64,000 nt of DNA. Source: Hymenobacter aquaticus (GTDB lineage Bacteria > Bacteroidota > Bacteroidia > Cytophagales > Hymenobacteraceae). The translations under genes and the position numbers were made by a program. Position 1 is the stretch's first letter. Each line of letters starts with the position of its first letter. Of this stretch, positions 16,831-24,857 are shown one piece after another. The stretch is from NCBI RefSeq assembly GCF_004765605.1, contig NZ_SRLC01000001.1, positions 2,480,001-2,544,000 of the forward strand, written 5' to 3'. Below the pieces are notes generated by a model, which was given only the letters and a program-made list of their open reading frames with translations, had not been told where the DNA came from and did no database searches.

Positions 16831-18495
16831 TGCTTCGGCCCCCCGCATGGCCAGCAGCTCGCGGGCACTCTGGAAGGCATTTTCGCTGGGCTTGGCCCCG
16901 GCAATCATGTGGGCAATTTCGCGCACCCGCTCCTCGGGCGTCAACTCCCGGATGCGGCTCACGGTGCGGTCGGCGCGGTCTTCCTTGTAGACGAAGTAGT
17001 GCGCGTCGCCGGCGGCGGCCATCTGGGGCAAATGGCTGATGGCTACCAGCTGGTGCTTTTTGGCCATCTGCTGCATCATCCGGCCCACTTTCACCGCAAT
17101 TTCGCCCGAAATACCGGTGTCAATTTCGTCGAACACTATCGTCGGCAGGGCGGTTTTGTCGGCCAGCATGTATTTGATGCACAGCATCAGGCGGGAAAAC
17201 TCCCCGCCCGAGGCAGCCTTGCTCAGCGTCTGGGGCTGGGCACCCTTGTTGGCCGTAAACAGGATGCTGATAATGTCGATGCCGCTGGCGGCGGGCTGCC
17301 CGGTGCTGTGCTGCACCACGATGCGGGAGTGCGGCATACCCAGTTCCGAGAGCAGGCCGGCCAGCTCCTTCTCGAACTTGGGAAAGCCCTTTTTCCGACT
17401 CTCCGAAAGCTTGCTGCCCTGCCGCGTCACGGTGGCCAGGGCGCCGTCGGTGTCTTTGCGCAGGCGGCTCAGCTCCTTGTCCAGGTTCAGCACCGAGCCT
17501 ACTTTCTGGCGCAGGTCGTCACGCACGGCAATGAGCTCGGGCACGTCGCGCACCTGGTGTTTGCGCTGCAGGTTATAGAGCACGTTGAGGCGGCTTTGCA
17601 GCTCGTCGATGCGGGCCGGGTCGCCCTCGGTGCGCCGCTCGGTGGCTTCTACTTCGTCGGCAATGTCGTGGAGCTCAATCAGGCAGCTGTCGAGGCGCTC
17701 CTTGAGCACCCTGAACGAGTCGGCGTAGCTGGAAATCTGGCCCAGCAAAGTGGCCGCTTCCTTCATGGAGCCGGCGGCGCAGTACTCACTTTCGCTCAGG
17801 CTGTGCAGGGCCTGGGTCAGCTTGTACTTGATTTCCTCGGCGTGCTCCAGCTGCTTTATTTCCTGCTCCAGGGCTTCCTGATCCTCGTTATCGAGGTGGG
17901 CTTCCTCCAGTTCATGGAGCAGAAAGCTGTGGTAGTCGAGCTCCTTGTTGGCCTGGGCAATCTGGTCTTCCACCATTTTCAGGTCGGCCTCCAGCTTGCG
18001 GTACTGCCGGTAAGCGTTGCTGTACTGCCCGCGCGTGGGCACCAGGCCGGCGTACAGGTCGAGCAGGTTGAGCTGAAACACCGCGTCGCCGAGCAGCAGC
18101 GTGTCGTGCTGGGAATGAATGTCCATCAGGTTGGCCCCGATGTTGCGCAGCGTCTCCAGCGTCACGGGCGTGTCGTTCACGAAGGCCCGCGACTTACCCG
18201 ACGGGCTGATTTCGCGCCGCAGAATGCACTGGGCGTCGTAGTCGAGGTCTTCGGAGTCGAAGATATCCTGGAGCTGGTAGCTGGAAATATTGAACTGCCC
18301 CTCAATCACGCACTTACGCTGCGTATCGAAGAGCATCTTGGAGTCGGCGCGGTTGCCGAGCAGCAGCCCGATGGCGCCCAGCATGATGGACTTGCCGGCC
18401 CCGGTTTCACCCGTAATGATGTTGAGCAAGGCCGAAGGCCGCAGCTCCAGCTGCTCAATCAGAGCGTAGTTCTGTATGCGAAGATCTACCAGCAC
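16822..18495 (-). CDS. recN: DNA repair ATPase RecN
   Basis: A 557-residue SMC-like protein for double-strand-break repair. Walker A ITGETGAGKSIMLGAIGLLLGNRAD is near residue 30, two coiled-coil arms cover about 150-370, and the C-terminal half has the signature LSKAASGGEFSRLMLCIKYML and Walker B TIVFDEIDTGISG. The start is GTG (MLVDLRIQNYALIEQLEL matches the family N-terminus). The stop codon lies in a word-repeat arm. Confidence 0.95.
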   Translation of the reverse strand: MLVDLRIQNYALIEQLELRPSALLNIITGETGAGKSIMLGAIGLLLGNRADSKMLFDTQRKCVIEGQFNISSYQLQDIFDSEDLDYDAQCILRREISPSGKSRAFVNDTPVTLETLRNIGANLMDIHSQHDTLLLGDAVFQLNLLDLYAGLVPTRGQYSNAYRQYRKLEADLKMVEDQIAQANKELDYHSFLLHELEEAHLDNEDQEALEQEIKQLEHAEEIKYKLTQALHSLSESEYCAAGSMKEAATLLGQISSYADSFRVLKERLDSCLIELHDIADEVEATERRTEGDPARIDELQSRLNVLYNLQRKHQVRDVPELIAVRDDLRQKVGSVLNLDKELSRLRKDTDGALATVTRQGSKLSESRKKGFPKFEKELAGLLSELGMPHSRIVVQHSTGQPAASGIDIISILFTANKGAQPQTLSKAASGGEFSRLMLCIKYMLADKTALPTIVFDEIDTGISGEIAVKVGRMMQQMAKKHQLVAISHLPQMAAAGDAHYFVYKEDRADRTVSRIRELTPEERVREIAHMIAGAKPSENAFQSARELLAMRGAEAVI

Positions 18496-18814
18496 GGTTG
18501 TACGATTAGTTGGCGGAAGGAAGTAGCAGGCTTTTCCAGCGGCTCGTATTCCCGGCAGCAGAGTTGGAATATCAAAAGCTTGAAACCAGCCTTAGAAGGC
18601 ACTATTGCCTTGTTTCAACTAATAAAATTAGCCAATTTTAATTACACAACAAGTTAAGTCCAACTTATTTAGCAATATCAAAACCCTAATATTCGCCTTT
18701 CAGCATTAGCATTTGGCTGAATTGTAGCAAACTTTTGAAAGTATGGCAATAGAAAACAGAAAGATACTTATACCTGTCTAGACAGGCTAGGAATGTTCCT
18801 TATAATACTTACAG
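18496..18814. other. AT-rich intergenic stretch, left part of islet
   Basis: About 320 bases, GC-like only near recN and then strongly A+T-rich from about 18560. No gene or RNA recognised. A short TACCTGTCTAGACAGG-type palindrome lies near 18770-18788 (CTGTCTAGACAG). Confidence 0.6.
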
Positions 18815-19398
18815 CTACTTGCTGATGACTATGTTATTCTGAAAAATAATAAATACAGAGCGTATATATTTTATTGTGCGGTAACTTCCCTTCAATTCCT
18901 CCACGTTCTCAAGATTATTTTTAGCATTATCAAAAATTATCTTCACCTCATTATATAAATGGGGACTTTGCTCCCAAATTGTTTTTGGCAATCCAAGCAC
19001 ACTTGTCAATAACCCTCCTGGATAATTAGCACTAACAAACGGGTTACTTTTTAATATACCTATTGCTAATGGGAGAACGTATTTAAGGCCCGATTCCTGA
19101 GTTATCATAAAGCCCAAGTCTTCCGGAGTGTACTCATTCACAGGCTTTTTATGAAGAACATAAAAATTATATTCTTCATACGAAGAGTTGTCCTCATCTG
19201 GAATAGGTTGATTCCATGACCATCCTTCCAGTTGACTGATGCTTTTATTATTCAACTACGTTTTCCAATTTAATCCCCGTATTTTTTACACTGTCCGTTA
19301 ATATTGCAAGCTTTATCTACTATAGTAACTAATACATTATCTTAAGGTTACATATTAGGTTTTAAAGCCGAGCTACATTATACAGTCAGTACTATACT
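18560..19398. other. AT-rich islet inside the conserved porD-recN neighbourhood
   Basis: Base composition drops sharply relative to the GC-rich flanks, from about 18560 to the end of porD at 19399. It contains one immunity-like gene and no transposase, tRNA or direct repeats that I can see. This is consistent with horizontal insertion between two genes otherwise adjacent in the phylum. Confidence 0.7.
18815..19255 (-). CDS. CdiI-like contact-dependent inhibition immunity protein, orphan
   Basis: A 146-residue acidic soluble protein. It starts with SISQLEGWSWNQPIPDEDNSSYEEYNFYVLHKKPVNEYTPEDLGFMITQESGLKYVLPLAIGIL, a pattern I know from immunity proteins of contact-dependent inhibition systems (LEG..W, LHKKPL, T.EDLR.MI.Q..GL..L.P.A). 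The start is TTG, directly after an in-frame stop; no ATG is available before residue 50. There is no CdiA, no toxin and no CdiB in the window, so it is an orphan that would protect against neighbours' toxin. Its A+T-rich codons contrast with every flanking gene. Confidence 0.75.
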   Translation of the reverse strand: MNNKSISQLEGWSWNQPIPDEDNSSYEEYNFYVLHKKPVNEYTPEDLGFMITQESGLKYVLPLAIGILKSNPFVSANYPGGLLTSVLGLPKTIWEQSPHLYNEVKIIFDNAKNNLENVEELKGSYRTIKYIRSVFIIFQNNIVISK

Positions 19399-20322
19399 TT
19401 AGGGCTGGCGCATGATGGTCTGATACTTGGCCGAGTTCGTCGGGTCTACTTCCGAGAGCATGCTCACCACCTGCTGCTTCTGCTGCTGATCCTGGGCCGT
19501 GCGGAAAATGTTGGAAATTTCGTCCGACTTGGTGTCGAAAAACGCGCGGGCCAGCAGCGTGCCGGGCCGGCGAATGGCGGCGGCCTGCACCCCCTGCAAG
19601 GCCGTAAACAGGCTGCTGCGGGCCTCATCGGGCTTCTGAATAAAGATGTCGAGGCCCTGGCGGTAGTAGGCGTAGATGCCCGTGCGCATGGCTTCCAGCT
19701 GCGGGTCCTGCAGGTTGTTGAGCAGCCAGTAGCGGTTCCGCGTTTCCCCATCCTGCCAAGCCGGGTCGGTTTCGTTGGTCACCGACTGGTTGGCCGCGTT
19801 GTTGAGGATGTTGCGGGCCCGGTCGTAGTAGGGCGAGCCGCCGAGCTTGGCGAAGCTGTCCTGGTCCATGCCGATGATGATGTAGGCGTAAAAGCTCAGC
19901 AGCGACGACAGGTTGGAAACGAAGGTGTTTTCCGAATAGTCAATCGGGTTCTGGGGCGAGTAGTTGAACACCCAGGCCTTGTCGGCAAACGACAGCAGGT
20001 TGGTTTCGTAGCTGGTGCCGTACACCGGCCGCGACGATACGATGCGGGCCGTAGCCTGATAGGTACCGGCCTGCGGTACGGCCGTAATGCCCACGAAGAT
20101 GCGGCACCGGATGCGCTCCTCGGGCCGGTACGTCTGGTTGGTCCAGGCCCGCGTATTCAAAAACGACTGCATGTCGTTTTTCATCTGCTGAATCAGCTGC
20201 CGGTCCGAAATGTTGACGTTTTCCGCCGTAATCTGCACTTCGGCCAACAGTTCCTGGGCCTGCCCGGCCGAGGGAGCCAGCAGCGTGAGCACAAACAGCA
20301 GCGGAAGCAGGATTTTACGCAT
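19399..20322 (-). CDS. porD: DUF4835 family protein, PorD-like
   Basis: ATG at 20322 gives a signal peptide (MRKILLPLLFVLTLLAPSAGQAQ) and 307 residues. The pattern ITAENVNISDRQLIQQMKNDMQSFLNTRAWTN, RCRIFVGITAV, GTSYETNLLSFADKAWVFNYSPQNPIDYSENTFVSNLSSLLSFYAYIIIGMDQDSFA is the DUF4835/PorD family, tied to type IX secretion in Bacteroidota. The function is not defined in detail. The gene start overlaps the end of coaB by eight bases, so translation is coupled. Confidence 0.85.
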   Translation of the reverse strand: MRKILLPLLFVLTLLAPSAGQAQELLAEVQITAENVNISDRQLIQQMKNDMQSFLNTRAWTNQTYRPEERIRCRIFVGITAVPQAGTYQATARIVSSRPVYGTSYETNLLSFADKAWVFNYSPQNPIDYSENTFVSNLSSLLSFYAYIIIGMDQDSFAKLGGSPYYDRARNILNNAANQSVTNETDPAWQDGETRNRYWLLNNLQDPQLEAMRTGIYAYYRQGLDIFIQKPDEARSSLFTALQGVQAAAIRRPGTLLARAFFDTKSDEISNIFRTAQDQQQKQQVVSMLSEVDPTNSAKYQTIMRQP

Positions 20323-20968
20323 TGCGAAGGGAAAGGCAGGCAAAAACGGTTCGGACAATATCGTGGGCCACGGCAGACTTAGGCTTCAGCTCAAAGATAG
20401 TCTTTTGGCCGGCCGCGTCCAGCAGCGTCACTTTGTTGGTATCGTGGCGGAAGCCCGCGCCCGGGTCGCGCAGGGAGTTGAGCACAATCAGGTCGAAATT
20501 CTTGCGCCGCAGCTTGCCCTGGGCGTGGGCTTCCTCGTCATTGGTTTCTAACGCAAAACCCACCGAAAATTGTTCAGCGCGCTTGGTTTGTCCCAGCGCG
20601 GCGGCAATGTCCACGTTCTTGACCAGCTCCAGGGTCAGCGTGTCGCCATCCTTTTTGATCTTGTTCGGCGCCACGTCGCGCGGGCGGTAGTCGGCCACGG
20701 CGGCGGCAAACACCCACACGTCGGCCGTGGGGGCGGCGGCGGCGGCGGCGGCGTACATCTGGGCGGCCGTTTCCACCCGCGTCGTCCGGATCTGGGGGTT
20801 GGCCGGGTCGGGCAGGTTGGTGGGGCCGCTGATGAGCGTGACCTGGGCCCCGTTCTCGGCAAACACTTCGGCCAGAGCGTAGCCCATTTTGCCGGTGCTG
20901 TGGTTGCCGATAAACCGCACCGGGTCAATCGGCTCGTAAGTCGGCCCAGCCGTGATTAGAACGCGCAT
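20315..20968 (-). CDS. coaB: Phosphopantothenate-cysteine ligase (CoaB half of CoaBC)
   Basis: A 217-residue protein matching only the C-terminal CoaB domain: VLITAGPTYEPIDPVRFIGNHSTGKMG at the N-terminus, FAAAVADYRPRDVAPNKIKK near 85-105 and LVKNVDIAAALG. It joins cysteine to 4'-phosphopantothenate in coenzyme A synthesis. The normal partner domain, CoaC, is encoded by a separate gene 137 bases upstream. Most bacteria, including other Bacteroidota that I know of, have one fused CoaBC of about 400 residues. The gap is filled by a hairpin-family element. It overlaps the porD start by eight bases. Confidence 0.9.
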   Translation of the reverse strand: MRVLITAGPTYEPIDPVRFIGNHSTGKMGYALAEVFAENGAQVTLISGPTNLPDPANPQIRTTRVETAAQMYAAAAAAAPTADVWVFAAAVADYRPRDVAPNKIKKDGDTLTLELVKNVDIAAALGQTKRAEQFSVGFALETNDEEAHAQGKLRRKNFDLIVLNSLRDPGAGFRHDTNKVTLLDAAGQKTIFELKPKSAVAHDIVRTVFACLSLRNA

Positions 20969-21002
20969 TATGTCGAATTGCTTGGCGGGTAAAAATAAAG
21001 CA

Positions 21003-21096
21003 GAACGTCATGCTGAGCGAAGCGCAGCATCTCTACCGCAATAGTATCTGATTACCATTGCCCGCGAGATGCTGCGCTTCGCTCAGCATGACGTTC
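21003..21096. repeat. Hairpin-family element (type B) between coaC and coaB
   Basis: Perfect 31-bp inverted arms (21003-21033, 21066-21096) around a 32-base loop. Each arm folds locally as ATGCT/AGCAT stem, GA and GC flanks, and a GCGAAGC mini-hairpin. It occupies most of the 137-base coaC-coaB gap. Confidence 0.9.
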
Positions 21097-21105
21097 CGGG
21101 GTTGT

Positions 21106-21657
21106 TCATGCGCTAAAAAACCGCTCCAGCTCCGCCACGATATCCTCAGGCTCGAGCATGCGGCCGGGGCCCGACAGCCCGCTGGCCAGCTCCCCCACCG
21201 GCGACTCCAGCACGTGGTTGCCGAAGCTGCGCAGCCGCTCGAAGTTCTGGATCACGGCCGGATGCACGTACATGTCCAGGTCCATAGCCGGGGCCAGAAA
21301 CACCGGGCAGCGGGCCGACAAATACACGGCCGCCAGCAGGTTGGGGCAGTGCCCGTTGGCCAGCTGGGCCACGGTGTTGGCGCTGGCCGGGGCCACAACC
21401 AGCGCGTCGGCCCAGAGGCCCAGCTCCACGTGGTTGTGCCAAAGGCCGGCGGCTTCGTCGCGCAGAAAGCTGGTCAGCACCGGCTTTTTGGAGAGCGTGC
21501 CCAGGGTCAGGGGCGTGACAAAGGCCGAGGCCGAGGCAGTCAGAATGACTTGCACCTCAGCCCCGGCCTTGATCAGAAGCCGTACCAGCGTGGCAGCTTT
21601 GTAGGCGGCAATGCTGCCGCACACGCCCAGAATAATCTTACGGCCTTGCAGCGGCAT
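21106..21657 (-). CDS. coaC: Phosphopantothenoylcysteine decarboxylase (CoaC half of CoaBC)
   Basis: A 183-residue flavoprotein half of CoaBC. FMN-site pattern: ILGVCGSIAAYKAATLVRLL near 9-28, active His in LWHNHVELGLWADALVVAPASANTVAQLANGHCPN, PAMDLDMYVHPAV (PAMN-type loop with Asp, as I recall is usual in the phylum), and the flap GELASGLSGPGRM with Ser where E. coli has the reductive Cys. It converts PPC to 4'-phosphopantetheine. It follows rpoZ closely, 17 bases after the rpoZ stop. Confidence 0.9.
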   Translation of the reverse strand: MPLQGRKIILGVCGSIAAYKAATLVRLLIKAGAEVQVILTASASAFVTPLTLGTLSKKPVLTSFLRDEAAGLWHNHVELGLWADALVVAPASANTVAQLANGHCPNLLAAVYLSARCPVFLAPAMDLDMYVHPAVIQNFERLRSFGNHVLESPVGELASGLSGPGRMLEPEDIVAELERFFSA

Positions 21658-21674
21658 TGCCCAGCGTCAGCTAC

Positions 21675-22019
21675 TTATTCGGTAGGACGAGCAACGGGCA
21701 GCGCCTCTTCCTCGAGGGTGCGGAACGTTACTTTGCCTTCCAGGAACTCCTCAATGGCGAGGTTGGTGGGCTTGGGCAACCGCTCGTAGTGCTTCGAAAT
21801 CTCGATTTGCTCGCGGTTTTCGAATACTTCCTCCAGGTTGTCGACCGTGGTAGCAAACTCGGCCAGCTTGCCGTTCAGCTCTTCCTTCAGCTTCACCGAA
21901 ATCTGGTTGGCGCGCTTCGAGATGATGGCAATCGACTCGTACACGTTGCCGGTTTCGTGGGTGAAGTCCGACATGTTGCGGGTCACGATGGAAGCAGAGA
22001 CGTTGTTCGGAGTTTTCAT
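21675..22019 (-). CDS. rpoZ: RNA polymerase omega subunit, Bacteroidota type
   Basis: A 114-residue protein. The helical core ETGNVYESIAIISKRANQISVKLKEELNGKLAEF is the omega signature (NxYESIxIIxKRAxQI) and sits at residues about 22-55, with an acidic C-terminal tail. Omega stabilises the beta-prime subunit. Its place between bamD and coaC is the conserved order in the phylum. It probably shares a transcript with coaC, 17 bases downstream. Confidence 0.9.
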   Translation of the reverse strand: MKTPNNVSASIVTRNMSDFTHETGNVYESIAIISKRANQISVKLKEELNGKLAEFATTVDNLEEVFENREQIEISKHYERLPKPTNLAIEEFLEGKVTFRTLEEEALPVARPTE

Positions 22020-22033
22020 ATGAGGCTTCTTAT

Positions 22034-22139
22034 TAATGTGCTGATGTGAGGGTAATGTGCTGATGTGCTACTGTATGGTATGTGGAAAATAAATTGATTC
22101 ATTTCTCACATTCAACCACATTAGCACATCAGCACATTA
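22034..22139. repeat. Word-repeat inverted pair between rpoZ and bamD
   Basis: TAATGTGCTGATGTG occurs at 22034-22048 and in longer form at 22053-22069. Its perfect 17-bp complement is at 22123-22139, and that arm contains the bamD stop codon. The central part is A+T-rich. Confidence 0.9.
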
Positions 22140-22961
22140 TTTGGCTGCCGTGTCGGCGGGCTTGATTTTGGCAATTTCCTCGCGGGCCGTGGTGTACATG
22201 GTTTCCGCGGCTTTCAGGTTGCGGCTCTGCGGGTAGTTGTCGATGAACTGCTGATAGAACGACAGCACTTCCAGATACCGCTCCCGCTGCTTTTCCGGTA
22301 CGCTTTCCTTGGCTAGGTCGTACTGGGCGTTCAGCTTCAGGAACGAGGCTTCCTCGTTGAAGGCTGAAGCCGGATACTGCTGCTGAAACGAGCTGAAGGC
22401 CGTAACGGCAGCCTGGTAGTAGCGCACGTTGTAGTAGAGCTTGGCGCTTTGGAAAGCTTTGTTTTCCAGCTTCTTCTGCAGCTCCTGCGACATATTCTCG
22501 GCTTCGGGCCGGAACTGGCTGCTGGGGTAGCGGTTCAGAAACTCCTGAATGGATTCGAGGGCGGAAAAGGTGTTGGTCTGGTCCAGCTCGAACTCCGGCG
22601 AGTCGCGAAACAGCGACTTGGCGTGCAGGAAGTTGGCTTCCTCGGCGTAGGTCGAGTTGGGGTAGGTGTCGGCAAACGACTTGAAGTAGTAGGCGCTCAG
22701 CACGTAGTTGCGCTGCCGGTAGTTGGTATTGGCGAAGTAGAACTGGGCTTTTTCAGCCTCCGGACGGCCTTTCAGCAGCGGAATCAGGTCTTCGAGCAGG
22801 GTACCGGCCTTGAAAAAGTCGCCTTTCTCGTAGTACTGCACTGCGGCCTCGTACTTCTTGTTGACGTCGCTGCTTTTGAGCAGCTTTTGGTAGCCGGTGC
22901 ACGAGCCAAGCAGCAACGTACTCAGGAACAGAACAAAGAAGGCAGGGCGAAAAGACAGCAT
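22137..22961 (-). CDS. bamD: Outer-membrane assembly lipoprotein BamD
   Basis: A 274-residue lipoprotein: signal peptide ending LLLGSCTGY (lipobox LGSC), then TPR repeats: KKYEAAVQYYEKGDFFKAGTLLEDLIPL, AQFYFANTNYRQRNYVLSAYYFKSFADTYPNSTYAEEANFLHAKSLF and others up to about residue 250. BamD is the essential TPR scaffold that helps BamA fold beta-barrels into the outer membrane. Its promoter is unusually complete (TTTG, 19 bases, TACCTTTG) and ends eight bases before the ATG, so the leader is very short. Confidence 0.95.
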   Translation of the reverse strand: MLSFRPAFFVLFLSTLLLGSCTGYQKLLKSSDVNKKYEAAVQYYEKGDFFKAGTLLEDLIPLLKGRPEAEKAQFYFANTNYRQRNYVLSAYYFKSFADTYPNSTYAEEANFLHAKSLFRDSPEFELDQTNTFSALESIQEFLNRYPSSQFRPEAENMSQELQKKLENKAFQSAKLYYNVRYYQAAVTAFSSFQQQYPASAFNEEASFLKLNAQYDLAKESVPEKQRERYLEVLSFYQQFIDNYPQSRNLKAAETMYTTAREEIAKIKPADTAAK

Positions 22962-22969
22962 AAGGGGGA

Positions 22970-23000
22970 CAAAGGTAGCGGATTACGGGGCCGAATCAAA
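22970..23000 (-). promoter_or_regulatory. bamD promoter, Bacteroidota type
   Basis: Minus strand: -33 box TTTG (23000-22997), 19-base spacer, -7 box TACCTTTG (22977-22970). This fits the TTTG/TAnnTTTG consensus with the expected spacing. The G of the -7 box is eight bases from the bamD ATG, which predicts a nearly leaderless mRNA. Confidence 0.75.
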
Positions 23001-23017
23001 GGTGGCTCCGGGAAGGT

Positions 23018-24769
23018 CTATTTACGGGCCCGCACGGGGGCTTTTAGCGTGGCAGCTGGTTTGGGCGCGGGCTTCGCGGCCGGCTTGGCCGGAGCGGCTT
23101 TCACTGGCGCGGCTTTAGTTTTAGCCGGCGCCGTTTTGGCCTTGGTTTTTACGGTTGTTTTGGGTTTGGCTTTTACCTTGGGCTTGGCCTTAGCCTTCAC
23201 GGGCGCGGCGAAGTGCTTGCCCAACACCAGCTTGCGGGTGGGCCGTTCCGGGGCCCGCCAGATAAAGCCCTTGAGCTTTTCGTCTTCCGCTTTCAGCTCG
23301 TGGGGCGGAATAAAGCTGGCATCGGGGTTGGTCAGAAACGTAATGGTTTGGAGCTTGTTGTCGGCGAAGCGCAGGGCCATGTTGGCACTCACGGCCTTGT
23401 TGAGGCCCGTCACGGCCGTGTCGGCTTCAAGAGCGTAGTAGAGGCTCTCGGCGTTGCCAAGCACGTCCACTTTTTTTATTTTGTTGTCGACGAAGTAGGC
23501 CACCATGTTGCGCCCCTTCACCTGGTTGTAGTTCAGAATCGTGTCCTGCCCGATGATAAACGAGTTGGCGTACAGGCGCATCTGGTCAATTTTGCCCTTG
23601 CGCTGCCGGATTTCCATGCTGTCGGCCGTGAGCTGGTTCTGCTCCGACCACAGCACCGGCCGCTTGTTCAGGTAGATGATGGAGTCCTGCCGGTCGTAGG
23701 TCAGCGAGTCGCAGCGGCCCTGCAAGTCCTTGCGGAAAATCTTCACCCGGGGGTAGGCATACAGCACGCCGGCCGCGTTTTTGGGTGGGCGGCCCTCCAC
23801 GCTCACCAGCGTGTCGGCGGCCAGGTAGAGCGTGTCGTTGTCGGAGATGTTGCGCATCACCGGGCTGCTGCCGTACACCTTGGCCCGGCCCTGGGCCCGC
23901 CAGTAGCGGCCCACGTCGCCGCGCAGCACGATGTTATCCTTCTTCGAAGTCATCGAGACGTGGCCGGTGGCCACGCCGTACTGCCGGGCTTCGTCGTACA
24001 CCAGCTTGTCGCCGCCGAGCAGGTAGTTCGGGGTTTCGATCTTGGCGTTGCGCTGGAAGTTGGAAACCTTGGTGCGGGTGTTGTAGGTGCCATTTTCGGC
24101 GTAGAGGTTGCCCTGCTTGCCCGTGATGCGCGTGGGCCCGAAGAAGTAGGCAATCTTCGACACGGTATTGTACTGCAGCGTGTCGGTGTCGATGTTGTTT
24201 TCCTTGGTCACCAGCTTCACGTTGCGCTTGAAGCTGAACACCTTAGAGGTGGTGTTGTAGTAGCCAAACTGGCTGTCGAGCGTGTTTTCGGGGTCGACGA
24301 GGTGGCCGCCGGTGCTGTAGTAGGCCAGGTTTTTATTCAGGTCGTAGTCGAGCAGGCTGGTAGTCAGCGTCATGCGCGGGTCGCGCATCACCACGTTGCC
24401 GGTCATGCGGGCCTTGCGGGTGTCGCCGTCGTAGGTGGCATGGTCGCCGGTGATGGTCACGGTATCGTTCTGCACGATGCGCACGTTGCTGAAGGCTTCC
24501 AGCGCGTTTTTCTCCAGGTACTGGTAGGCCGAGTCGCAGTAGAGCAAGGTGGTGCCCTGCTTAAAGCTCACGTTGCCAATCAGCTTGCGGATTTCTACGC
24601 CGTTGAAGGTGCCGCCCACCAGCTTCTCGGTGCCGGGCAGCAGCTCGATGCGCTGCCCTTTCGGCGGCGTGGGCTGGGCCGCGGCCGGCCGGCCGGGGCG
24701 CTGCTGGGCCGGGCTGAGCAGGGGGAGCCCGGCGAGAAGAAACAGAAAAAGAAACTTTATAAACCGCAT
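23018..24769 (-). CDS. OstA/LptD-like LPS transport protein with Lys/Ala/Pro tail
   Basis: A 583-residue secreted protein (signal peptide LFLFLLAGLPLLSPAQ). Long repeated beta segments (LIGNVSFKQGTTLLYCDSAYQY, DTVTITGDHATYDGDTRKARMTGNVVMRDPRMTLTTSLLDYDL, VSNFQRNAKIETPNYLLGGDKLVYDEARQ) are the OstA fold found in LptA and the periplasmic part of LptD. The C-terminal barrel is absent. Instead the last 65 residues are a Lys/Ala/Pro tail (KAKPKVKAKPKTTVK). The promoter box ends eight bases before the ATG. It shares a short divergent promoter region with tilS. Confidence 0.8.
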   Translation of the reverse strand: MRFIKFLFLFLLAGLPLLSPAQQRPGRPAAAQPTPPKGQRIELLPGTEKLVGGTFNGVEIRKLIGNVSFKQGTTLLYCDSAYQYLEKNALEAFSNVRIVQNDTVTITGDHATYDGDTRKARMTGNVVMRDPRMTLTTSLLDYDLNKNLAYYSTGGHLVDPENTLDSQFGYYNTTSKVFSFKRNVKLVTKENNIDTDTLQYNTVSKIAYFFGPTRITGKQGNLYAENGTYNTRTKVSNFQRNAKIETPNYLLGGDKLVYDEARQYGVATGHVSMTSKKDNIVLRGDVGRYWRAQGRAKVYGSSPVMRNISDNDTLYLAADTLVSVEGRPPKNAAGVLYAYPRVKIFRKDLQGRCDSLTYDRQDSIIYLNKRPVLWSEQNQLTADSMEIRQRKGKIDQMRLYANSFIIGQDTILNYNQVKGRNMVAYFVDNKIKKVDVLGNAESLYYALEADTAVTGLNKAVSANMALRFADNKLQTITFLTNPDASFIPPHELKAEDEKLKGFIWRAPERPTRKLVLGKHFAAPVKAKAKPKVKAKPKTTVKTKAKTAPAKTKAAPVKAAPAKPAAKPAPKPAATLKAPVRARK

Positions 24770-24777
24770 TTCGGGGG

Positions 24778-24785
24778 CAAAGGTA
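24778..24785 (-). promoter_or_regulatory. -7 box of the ostA-like gene
   Basis: TACCTTTG on the minus strand, eight bases upstream of the ATG. No good TTG box at -33. A CATCTTTG box (24809-24816) on the other strand is a likely -7 element for tilS, so the two divergent promoters lie within 40 bases. Confidence 0.5.
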
Positions 24786-24857
24786 CGGAAGGCCCGCTGG
24801 TAACGCCCATCTTTGCAGGCTAGTGCCCACCGTTGCCTTCCTTGAATCAGTTTTTCT

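Noticed and set aside
16909..18657. Long plus-strand frame antisense to recN (582 residues)
   Set aside because: Composition is that of a GC-rich shadow frame (Leu/Gly/Val/His-rich, no domain), and recN on the other strand is unmistakable.
18770..18790. CTGTCTAGACAG palindrome as a mobile-element end
   Set aside because: Short, single copy in the window and no direct repeat around the islet.
23213..24823. Long plus-strand frame antisense to the ostA-like gene (536 residues)
   Set aside because: Val/Gly/His-rich shadow with no motif; the minus-strand OstA repeats and signal peptide are clear.
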